This document shows, piece after piece, positions 8,666-16,116 of a stretch of DNA of 40,556 nucleotides. The notes below the pieces were generated by a model, which saw only the letters and a list, made by a program, of their open reading frames with translations, did not search any database and was not told the DNA's origin. This DNA comes from Solobacterium sp. (lineage in GTDB: Bacteria > Bacillota_I > Bacilli_A > Erysipelotrichales > Erysipelotrichaceae). Location: assembly GCA_017459725.1 (NCBI GenBank), contig JAFUCL010000009.1:1-40556 (forward strand), read 5' to 3'. Numbering within the stretch: the first letter of the stretch is position 1; the number at the start of each line of letters is the position of its first letter. The translations under genes and the position numbers were made by a program.

Positions 8666-9358
8666 TTATTTATTCTTTTCGTAGAGAATCCGGATATCCT
8701 TATCGGTGTCCACATCACCGATCAGGGTGTCACCGGAAACACTGCGGAAAGTATATCCTTCAAACTGAATATTGACGAAATCCTTTACATCGTAAGATAC
8801 GGGACCTTTCAGTTTCGTGGAACCGGGGTAGGTCTGTACTTCCGGTTCAAACAGCTGTTCACCGGTCTCGATATCTTCGTAATGGATGGTCACGTTATAC
8901 CAGGGCTGTTCAAATGTATAGATCAGCGTCATTTCGCTGCTGTTTTCTTCGTTATTTTCCGCGGCAGGGGCTTCGTCATGATTGTTCACAACGACCTGGC
9001 TGAGGCGGTAATGATCATCATTCAGGATGGCTCCGTCATGGTATAAAGCAAATTCATCATTTGCGGGTGCACGCAGATTGTAATTGTCATGGATCTCCAT
9101 GCCGGCATCTGCGGCTGTTTCTTTCTCTGCAACCAGGATTGCGTTGGCTTCGGGATCCTGGTCGGCGTCATTTTCAGAAGCAAGGAAGATGCTGCGGACG
9201 ATTACCTTGTCGTCCTGTTCTGTTTCGGTGCTGCTGTATTCGGAAACTGCATCGATGGGTTCATCGCTGCCTTCTTCTGCGTGGATCATTGCAGAGGGGC
9301 TCATTGAGAATGCCAGTGTAAGCGTCAGTACGGATAACAGTGTTCGGGTGGTTTTCAT
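8666..9358 (-). CDS. Secreted MucBP-like protein
   Basis: A 230-residue exported protein. Residues 1-30 are a classical signal peptide with basic N-end, hydrophobic core and an AxA-type cleavage region near MIHAEEG. An acidic Glu/Asp-rich stretch follows. The last 90 residues resemble a single MucBP repeat (VTIHYEDIETGEQL, then GYTFRSVSGDTLIG and IRILYEKNK at the end). There is no LPXTG, lipobox or C-terminal membrane segment, so it is probably secreted or loosely surface-bound. I chose the start at 9358, not an upstream ATG at 9469, because AAAGGAGGAG lies 8-10 bases before it and the signal peptide starts there. MucBP domains are known from mucin-binding adhesins; the ligand here is unknown. 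Confidence 0.75.
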   Translation of the reverse strand: MKTTRTLLSVLTLTLAFSMSPSAMIHAEEGSDEPIDAVSEYSSTETEQDDKVIVRSIFLASENDADQDPEANAILVAEKETAADAGMEIHDNYNLRAPANDEFALYHDGAILNDDHYRLSQVVVNNHDEAPAAENNEENSSEMTLIYTFEQPWYNVTIHYEDIETGEQLFEPEVQTYPGSTKLKGPVSYDVKDFVNIQFEGYTFRSVSGDTLIGDVDTDKDIRILYEKNK

Positions 9359-9422
9359 TCTTGGACTCCTCCTTTGCAACTTCAATATATCCGGGCGGCA
9401 GGCACAGAAAGCATCACAAAAG

Positions 9423-9446
9423 TGCACAAAGAACGGTATTTGTGCA
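9423..9446. promoter_or_regulatory. Operator-like inverted repeat between divergent genes
   Basis: A perfect 8-bp inverted repeat, TGCACAAA and TTTGTGCA with an 8-bp spacer, lies between the MucBP-like gene (minus) and the 49-residue gene (plus). Arms about 1.5 helical turns apart suit a dimeric regulator. On the plus strand a candidate promoter follows, TTTCAA (9464-9469) and TATCAT (9486-9491). Confidence 0.4.
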
Positions 9447-9557
9447 ATGCGGATGGGGAAAACTTTCAAAAGGCCAGAACCGTTGTATCATGTGTACAGA
9501 CAGAGCTGCCAAAGCAAAAAAAACACAGGCGGCAGAACTGTGAGGAGGGTTAGCAAT

Positions 9558-9707
9558 ATGAATATCTGGGTTATTATCTTAGTTCTTGTTATCGCCTGTG
9601 CAATCGTGCACAGAAATGTAATTACAGCTCTGATCAAGGGAACACCGATGCCGAAAGCACCGAAGTGGCATGTCTGGGTTCCGGCTGAAAAGAGAAGAGA
9701 ACAGTAA
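9558..9707 (+). CDS. Small single-span membrane protein (49 aa)
   Basis: The ATG is preceded by GAGGAGGG at an ideal 9-base distance. The product has one hydrophobic segment at residues 2-18 (IWVIILVLVIACAIV), then a short polar tail rich in Pro, Lys and Trp (MPKAPKWHVWVPAEKRREQ). The orientation would place the tail in the cytoplasm if the start is outside (basic-rich tail, positive-inside rule). I do not recognise a family. A candidate promoter lies at 9464-9491. Downstream there is an unusual structured region rather than another gene. Confidence 0.7.
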   Translation: MNIWVIILVLVIACAIVHRNVITALIKGTPMPKAPKWHVWVPAEKRREQ

Positions 9708-9724
9708 CGAAATTCCGAATTCAT

Positions 9725-9834
9725 CCCCGTCTTTACACTCCGTAGGAAGGCGGGGACTTCTTCGGATTTACGTTAAAGTCCCGCTTTCGCAGGCAGCGCC
9801 TTTTATTATCTGCGTTGTCTGCTTCAGCGGGACT
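9725..9834 (+). other. Overlapping RNA-hairpin region with mutually exclusive pairings
   Basis: Segment 1 CCCCG (9725-9729) can pair with segment 2 CGGGG (9751-9755). Segment 2, extended as GCGGGGACTT, can instead pair with AAGTCCCGC (segment 3, from 9776). Segment 3 AGTCCCGCT (9777-9785) pairs perfectly with segment 4 AGCGGGACT (9826-9834). The 3:4 hairpin continues inward past a symmetric TTC/TTC internal loop into an 11-bp stem (9789-9799 with 9812-9822, two G-U pairs). A T-rich stretch (9851-9858) follows some 16 bases later. It lies between two convergent genes. It could be a terminator, a small RNA or a mobile-repeat remnant. Confidence 0.5.
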
Positions 9835-9870
9835 GTTTCATTATCCATTCTTTTTTTTGTGTCCTGTGAA

Positions 9871-10224
9871 TCAAGGTATCTGCACCAGCATGCCTCCGAT
9901 ATACATCGCTCCAAAGGACAGGGGTATATACAGCAGCCAGTACAGGAAAAAGAGCAGAAACTGTCTGAAGAAATGACTGACCGGTTGTTCACTGAGATGC
10001 AGAAGTGTGCTGATCAAATCGATGATGAGGAATAACCCAAGCCCCAGCACCCATATAAATGCATACAGAACGAATATGCCGATTATGGAAGGGGTCCCGA
10101 TCAGACCTTCTGCCGCAATATGTGCATAGGAGTCTTCAATATAAAATTTAGCTGACAGGATGCTGATGAAAAAGCCTGCTGCAAGCATAATGATCGCTGT
10201 TTTCCCGGCGAGATGACTGCGCAT
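9871..10224 (-). CDS. Small polytopic membrane protein (117 aa), unknown
   Basis: A 117-residue, very hydrophobic protein with three likely membrane helices: residues about 8-27, 44-68 and 84-114. It has no motif I recognise. The start at 10224 is chosen over two upstream ATGs because AGAAAGGATA lies just before it and because a TATAAT (10250-10255, minus) overlaps the nearer upstream ATG, so that codon cannot be in the mRNA. It is divergent from the pyrophosphatase gene with 175 bp between. Confidence 0.65.
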   Translation of the reverse strand: MRSHLAGKTAIIMLAAGFFISILSAKFYIEDSYAHIAAEGLIGTPSIIGIFVLYAFIWVLGLGLFLIIDLISTLLHLSEQPVSHFFRQFLLFFLYWLLYIPLSFGAMYIGGMLVQIP

Positions 10225-10332
10225 GTTGCGTATCCTTTCTTCTGCTTCCATTATACTAGTGCATGATTGCAAAGTATATTATGTCCTTTCTGCTGCACAG
10301 TTGCATAATCCAACAAAATAGTATATGATTGA

Positions 10333-10361
10333 TTCGATTTCGGATTAAATTCACATATACT
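10333..10361 (+). promoter_or_regulatory. Candidate promoter of the pyrophosphatase gene
   Basis: TTCGAT (10333-10338) and TATACT (10356-10361) are 17 bp apart, 39 bp before the ATG; GGGAAGGGG lies just ahead of the start codon. Confidence 0.5.
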
Positions 10362-10399
10362 GTCAATAATTGGATGCTTAGAACGGGAAGGGGTTTTTT

Positions 10400-12529
<2,130 letters not shown>

Positions 12530-12808
12530 AAGTACGGAAACAGTCAGAAGAAGTGATAATGTGAATCGGCGTGGCTCGTTGATAAAAATGAAGAGTGCAA
12601 TCTTTTATGATTAATCTTTCCTGAATGGATGCAGGGTGCATTTGTTCAGAACTGAGATACTGTTATTTCCATTCACTGTGGATTTCTGCTTTCCCTGATG
12701 ATCCGGTTTCATGAAAGTGTTCCCAAAAGTTTCAATCAGCTTTTGGGGCATTTCATATATGGCTGTTTTTCTGCTGCAGGAGTATAATAGACGTCACAGG
12801 GGGAAAAT
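12530..12808. other. 279-bp intergenic region
   Basis: No ORF with a credible ribosome site is seen. An 8-bp stem CCCAAAAG/CTTTTGGG (12722-12729 with 12740-12747) lies near the end with only a short T-run after it; it may be a weak terminator. A TATAAT at 12783-12788 followed by AGGGGGAAA (12798-12806) serves the next gene. Confidence 0.5.
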
Positions 12809-13231
12809 ATGGGAAAAATTCTTAGAATGATAACGGCGGCGGTGTCCGTGTTTGTCCTGACGGCTGCCGGATGCTCGGCATCGGAAGTGTCGCTGAATAC
12901 CGAGCAGGAAGGAAAAATTATCCTGAATGCAAAGAATTCCGGAGAAAACAGCAATGCCGTTACCTTCACCGTAAAAGAGGGACAGGACGCTGTCAGCGTG
13001 CAATATGAAATCACCAAAGGTTCCGTGGATATCAGTCTTTACCAGACCGATGCCGGTGATATAGAAACCGTTCCGTCCATCCCTGATACCGAAGATGCGT
13101 ATTATCAGGCAAAGGATCTGAAAGGGACAGGAAGTTTTGTGATTGATGCCGAACCCGGCGATTACTTCGTGAAGTTTGACCAGCATAAAATGAACGGCAC
13201 TGTTACGGCCGAAGCAGTGAAGAAATCATGA
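12809..13231 (+). CDS. Small lipoprotein, unknown function
   Basis: A 140-residue protein with a lipoprotein signal peptide; the lipobox TAAGC predicts lipidation at Cys22. The mature part is acidic and beta-rich in appearance (VTFTVKEGQDAVSVQYEI, then a C-terminal GDYFVKFDQHKMNGTVTAEA), suggestive of a small beta-sandwich, but I do not recognise a family. The stop codon overlaps the start of the CPBP protease gene by 4 bp (ATGA), so the two are translationally coupled and probably work together at the membrane. Confidence 0.75.
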   Translation: MGKILRMITAAVSVFVLTAAGCSASEVSLNTEQEGKIILNAKNSGENSNAVTFTVKEGQDAVSVQYEITKGSVDISLYQTDAGDIETVPSIPDTEDAYYQAKDLKGTGSFVIDAEPGDYFVKFDQHKMNGTVTAEAVKKS

Positions 13232-13962
13232 ACGAACTGACCGGAAAACATCCGCTGGCAATGGCAGTGATTCTGATGATGATCAGTTTCCTGACAGCAG
13301 GTATCCTGACGGCGGTTCTTGCGTCGCTTGGATTTGACAGCGGCACTGCGGCAAGCATCAGCAGATTATTCATGGCGGTTGTGCTGCTGTTTCTGTTCCG
13401 CAGAGACTTTGATTTCAGCCGTTCCCTGAAGGGATTCGTACTGGCGCTCCCCGCTCTGGTTTTTGTGGTCTGGAATATTGCCTATCATCTCTGTGCAGGA
13501 ATTGCCTTCCGGCCTTTATCGGAAGCGGGTATGATACTACTGACGGCGCTGGCTCCCGGTCTTTTTGAGGAAGTGCTCTTCAGAGGCGTGGTGACAGGCA
13601 AAATACAGGGTGCCGGAAAATCACAGCTGTATGCGGTTCTGGCACCGGCTCTTCTGTTCGGACTGATTCATCTGACGAATGCCCCGGCCATCGGTCCGCT
13701 CTCCGCATTGGTGCAGGCATTGTATGCCACTGTGATCGGGTTGCTGTTCGGTGCCGTATATGTACGGACAAGGGATATCGTATCTCCGGTTATCATGCAT
13801 ACGCTGATTGATCTTTCCAACGATGTGTTTGTGTCTTCGCCGACGACTTCAACGGTGCCGTGGCTCATTGCTTTTGCTGTCATCATAGCTGCTGCGGCAG
13901 TGTATTCGGTGGCGCTGATCATCGTGCGGGATGTGCAGAAGAAACAGGCTCAGGCTGAATAA
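13228..13962 (+). CDS. CPBP-family intramembrane metalloprotease
   Basis: A 244-residue membrane protein of the CPBP/Abi (CAAX protease-like) family. The three signature motifs are present: EEVLFR (114-119), FGLIH (144-148) and MHTLID with His191. About seven to eight hydrophobic segments. Family members process membrane substrates or give bacteriocin self-immunity; the substrate here is unknown. The ATG overlaps the upstream lipoprotein stop by 4 bp, so the lipoprotein is a candidate partner. A terminator follows. Confidence 0.88.
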   Translation: MNELTGKHPLAMAVILMMISFLTAGILTAVLASLGFDSGTAASISRLFMAVVLLFLFRRDFDFSRSLKGFVLALPALVFVVWNIAYHLCAGIAFRPLSEAGMILLTALAPGLFEEVLFRGVVTGKIQGAGKSQLYAVLAPALLFGLIHLTNAPAIGPLSALVQALYATVIGLLFGAVYVRTRDIVSPVIMHTLIDLSNDVFVSSPTTSTVPWLIAFAVIIAAAAVYSVALIIVRDVQKKQAQAE

Positions 13963-13970
13963 ACATACCG

Positions 13971-13999
13971 GCATATGCGGCAGGCATATGCTTTTCTTT
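13971..13999 (+). terminator. Rho-independent terminator
   Basis: A 7-bp stem GCATATG/CATATGC (13971-13977 with 13985-13991) is followed by TTTTCTTT. It ends the lipoprotein/CPBP unit. Confidence 0.7.
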
Positions 14000-14048
14000 A
14001 TGTCATGCGGCATCTGAAAGTATAATAGGAGCAGAAGAGGAAACAATC

Positions 14049-14378
14049 ATGGAAGATATGATGCAGACAACAATCTATATAGGCCTGAATGATTCAGTGA
14101 CACATGAACAGAAGTTTGAAACCGAAAAGTATCTGTCAATTCTGAAGAGTGTCTGCCAGAGTTATCATGTAGCCTTTTCCGTGAATGTGATCAGCGGAGG
14201 ATACTTCCATGAGGATGGCACCTATGTGGAGGAAACCACTTTGGTGCTGATGATGCTGGATGTTGATGCGGTGACCGTAAATGAGATTGCCAAAGATCTC
14301 TGTGTATTCTTTAACCAGGAAAGTGTCATGGTCACAACGGCACCTGCCAAAGTGCATTTTGTACAGGAAAGACTGTAA
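14049..14378 (+). CDS. Small cytosolic protein, possibly DUF3574-like
   Basis: A 109-residue soluble protein with no signal peptide. The pattern TTIYIGLND near the N-terminus, a central GGYFHEDGTYVEETTLVL, and FNQESVMVTT near the end are loosely reminiscent of the DUF3574 family (an alpha/beta ferredoxin-like fold), but the match is by eye and weak. Transcription probably starts from TATAAT at 14021-14026; AGAAGAGGAAAC lies before the ATG. It converges on the 40-residue gene, and the hairpin at 14383-14406 separates the two. Confidence 0.7.
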   Translation: MEDMMQTTIYIGLNDSVTHEQKFETEKYLSILKSVCQSYHVAFSVNVISGGYFHEDGTYVEETTLVLMMLDVDAVTVNEIAKDLCVFFNQESVMVTTAPAKVHFVQERL

Positions 14379-14406
14379 TAAAAGCACTGACCCGAAGATC
14401 AGTGCT
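14377..14406 (-). terminator. Rho-independent terminator of the 40-aa gene
   Basis: A perfect 8-bp stem AGCACTGA/TCAGTGCT (14383-14390 with 14399-14406), followed on the minus strand by TTTTATTAC. The T-run exists only in the minus direction, so it ends the small gene's transcript rather than the plus-strand gene's. Confidence 0.7.
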
Positions 14407-14467
14407 GAAGTCTCAACAGTAATTGCCGACGCAGTTCATAAGACCGTCCGCAGATTGCTCTGAAGGA

Positions 14468-14590
14468 TCAGGCGTTGTGATTCAGAAGACCCAGAGCCCA
14501 TACCACTGTGTTCCAGAGGTATCCTTCTTCATTGTTCTCCTCATACTGAGGTCTGCCGAAAATAGCAGCTGCTTCCATAAAAGTTTTCAT
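14468..14590 (-). CDS. 40-residue small protein, unknown, with complete transcription unit
   Basis: On the minus strand GGGGAGG stands about 11 bases ahead of an ATG opening a 40-codon frame. The product starts MKTFMEAAAIFGRP, continues through an acidic part (QYEENNEEG) and ends in a Trp-containing amphipathic/hydrophobic part (LWNTVVWALGLLNHNA). It has no Cys, no evident signal peptide and no double-Gly leader. The gene has its own promoter (14707-14734), a leader of about 110 nt with two perfect hairpins, and a terminator (14377-14406). I do not recognise the product. Alternatives are a regulatory leader peptide, a membrane-active peptide or toxin, or a dual-function small RNA. Confidence 0.65.
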   Translation of the reverse strand: MKTFMEAAAIFGRPQYEENNEEGYLWNTVVWALGLLNHNA

Positions 14591-14639
14591 AAATCTTTTT
14601 ACCTCCCCGGCTGTAAAAGCCGATTGATTCAGTTTCCCT

Positions 14640-14702
14640 GCATGCATGATGCATGCTCTTTTTGTTTCAGGGGATGTTGTGCGTGCTTTTTATCTCACGC
14701 AC
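14640..14702 (-). promoter_or_regulatory. Structured 5' leader of the 40-aa gene
   Basis: On the minus strand the predicted mRNA begins with a 7-bp hairpin GTGCGTG/CACGCAC (14696-14702 with 14679-14685). It is followed by an 8-bp inverted repeat around a single base (GCATGCAT, ATGCATGC; 14640-14656). A short GGCT/AGCC hairpin then precedes the ribosome site. A hairpin at the very 5' end commonly stabilises small mRNAs; the 8-bp repeat could also be a protein site on DNA. Confidence 0.5.
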
Positions 14703-14706
14703 TGTC

Positions 14707-14734
14707 ATTATAGGACGGCAGAAATTCAGTTCAA
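14707..14734 (-). promoter_or_regulatory. Promoter of the 40-aa gene
   Basis: On the minus strand TTGAAC (14729-14734) and a perfect TATAAT (14707-14712) with 16-bp spacing. Transcription would start near 14700, directly in the first leader hairpin. A TTGTGCAA motif lies just upstream of the -35. Confidence 0.7.
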
Positions 14735-14856
14735 GGCAATTGTGCAAAATATTTTTTTTATTTCCGCAGGTAACCGTTTACATTGTTCATTTTTCTGAAA
14801 CCCCTTACTTCTGCGGTTATTTGGAAAATATATGCATACATGATTCCCCGTAAATT

Positions 14857-14880
14857 GAAAAATGCCGGTGTTTCCGGCAT
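14857..14880 (-). terminator. Rho-independent terminator of fruK
   Basis: A 7-bp stem ATGCCGG/CCGGCAT with a 5-nt loop, followed on the minus strand by TTTTCAATTT, 9 bp after the fruK stop. Confidence 0.8.
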
Positions 14881-14889
14881 GAATCGGTA

Positions 14890-15819
14890 TCAGCGGATCT
14901 GCTGAATGCGGTCATGGATCATTGTCCGCAGGCGCTCCGTTTCTTCACGGGAGGCGAGTTCTTCGGAGAAGGCACTGGCACTGCCGGCCGCAATTCCGGT
15001 TTCAAATGCAGTGCGGTAATCTCCGTTCGATTCGAGATATCCGGCTATGAATCCGGCAACCATGGAATCACCGGCACCGACGGAATTGACAACCGTTCCC
15101 TGCGGCGCTTCACAGGCAAATATCTCATTGTGTTCACTTACCAGTACGGCACCTTCACCGGCCATCGACACCAGTACATTGGCAGCACCGGCTTCCTTCA
15201 GCTTCAGTGCATACGGTACAGCTTCTTCTCTTGTGTGCAGTTCAACATTGAATAAACCGCCGAGTTCATGGTTGTTCGGTTTGACGAGAAACGGCTGGCA
15301 TGGGAGCACTCTGCTCAAAAGTTTTCCCGCCGCATCCACAACAATCTTGATCCCGCGTCCGGCCAGCAGATTCATGATGCGCTCATACATATCATCGGGG
15401 AGGGTAGACGGAATACTGCCGGAGATGACCAGGATATCATCCTTCTGCAGTTCATTCAGCTGCCTGAATAATTCATTTACGTTTTCTTCCGAGAGGTGAG
15501 GTCCCTGTCCGTTGATCTCGGTTTCCTCATCCGATTTCATCTTTACATTAATGCGGGAAAGACCCTCTGCTGCTTCGATAAAGCGTGCTGTGATCCCGCT
15601 TGTTTCAAGGCGGTGTCTGATTTCCTGTCCGGTGAACCCGGCCGTAAATCCGTATGCCGTGCTTGCATGACCGAGGCTGCGCAGGACGGTTGAGACATTG
15701 ATGCCTTTGCCGCCGGCGAAGATTCTTTCATATGTTGTGCGGTTGATGGTGCCGGTCCGGAAACCGTTCACACGTATGATGTAATCAAGAGAAGGATTGA
15801 AAGTGACTGTACAGATCAT
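14890..15819 (-). CDS. fruK: 1-phosphofructokinase (PfkB family)
   Basis: A 309-residue sugar-phosphate kinase that phosphorylates fructose-1-phosphate to fructose-1,6-bisphosphate. The N-terminal MICTVTFNPSLDYIIRV, PfkB signature 1 (FAGGKGINVS, about 34-43) and signature 2 (SVGAGDSMVAGF, near residue 250, containing the catalytic Asp) are all present. Tagatose-6-phosphate kinase (LacC) is a close relative and cannot be fully excluded. AGGAGGC sits ahead of the ATG. Unlike most fru operons, there is no DeoR-type regulator or fructose PTS gene beside it: it is alone, with its own promoter and terminator. Confidence 0.88.
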   Translation of the reverse strand: MICTVTFNPSLDYIIRVNGFRTGTINRTTYERIFAGGKGINVSTVLRSLGHASTAYGFTAGFTGQEIRHRLETSGITARFIEAAEGLSRINVKMKSDEETEINGQGPHLSEENVNELFRQLNELQKDDILVISGSIPSTLPDDMYERIMNLLAGRGIKIVVDAAGKLLSRVLPCQPFLVKPNNHELGGLFNVELHTREEAVPYALKLKEAGAANVLVSMAGEGAVLVSEHNEIFACEAPQGTVVNSVGAGDSMVAGFIAGYLESNGDYRTAFETGIAAGSASAFSEELASREETERLRTMIHDRIQQIR

Positions 15820-15856
15820 ACTGCCTCCTGTGCGGGGATACCCGGGATACAGGTGT

Positions 15857-15886
15857 ATTATCGCATGCGGTCAGAGCAGAATCCAA
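15857..15886 (-). promoter_or_regulatory. Promoter of fruK
   Basis: On the minus strand TTGGAT (15881-15886), an 18-bp spacer ending in TGC (extended -10), and GATAAT (15857-15862). Confidence 0.55.
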
Positions 15887-15951
15887 TATCCGGAATGTCA
15901 GTGAAATGGGGAAAATGACAATAAAGCGCCACTTGTTTGTGCAATATGACA

Positions 15952-15981
15952 GTGACGGGAAGAAGCCGGATTTTCTATAAT
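15952..15981 (+). promoter_or_regulatory. Promoter of the flavoprotein/SnoaL unit
   Basis: GTGACG (15952-15957) and a perfect TATAAT (15976-15981) with 18-bp spacing. This gives a leader of about 130 nt before the ATG at 16117. A TTTGTGCAA motif lies about 15 bp upstream of the -35. Confidence 0.55.
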
Positions 15982-16047
15982 GAAAACAGAGATAAGAACA
16001 TTTATCCATATCATTTCAGAACAGCACAAACTTGTTTTATTTGTCCG

Positions 16048-16071
16048 GCATTCTGCGGTATACCGGAATGC
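16048..16071 (+). promoter_or_regulatory. Near-perfect dyad in the leader of the flavoprotein gene
   Basis: GCATTC-TG-CGGTA is followed directly by its complement TACCG-GAATGC, including the perfect 10-bp palindrome CGGTATACCG (16056-16065). It lies between the predicted start site and the ribosome site, where it could be an operator downstream of the promoter or an RNA hairpin. Confidence 0.4.
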
Positions 16072-16116
16072 TGAGAGTTGAACTCTATGCGTATATTAGA
16101 CAAAGGAGGAACCTTT

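Noticed and set aside
9359..9469. Upstream ATG for the MucBP-like protein at 9469
   Set aside because: The extra residues lack a signal-peptide pattern, and the strong ribosome site precedes 9358.
14640..14656. The perfect 8-bp inverted repeat as a phage or integron attachment site
   Set aside because: No integrase or element boundary is nearby; it fits better as a leader structure of the small gene.
16078..16116. TTG start for the flavoprotein
   Set aside because: The ATG at 16117 has GGAGG before it and matches the family N-terminus; the 13 extra residues do not.
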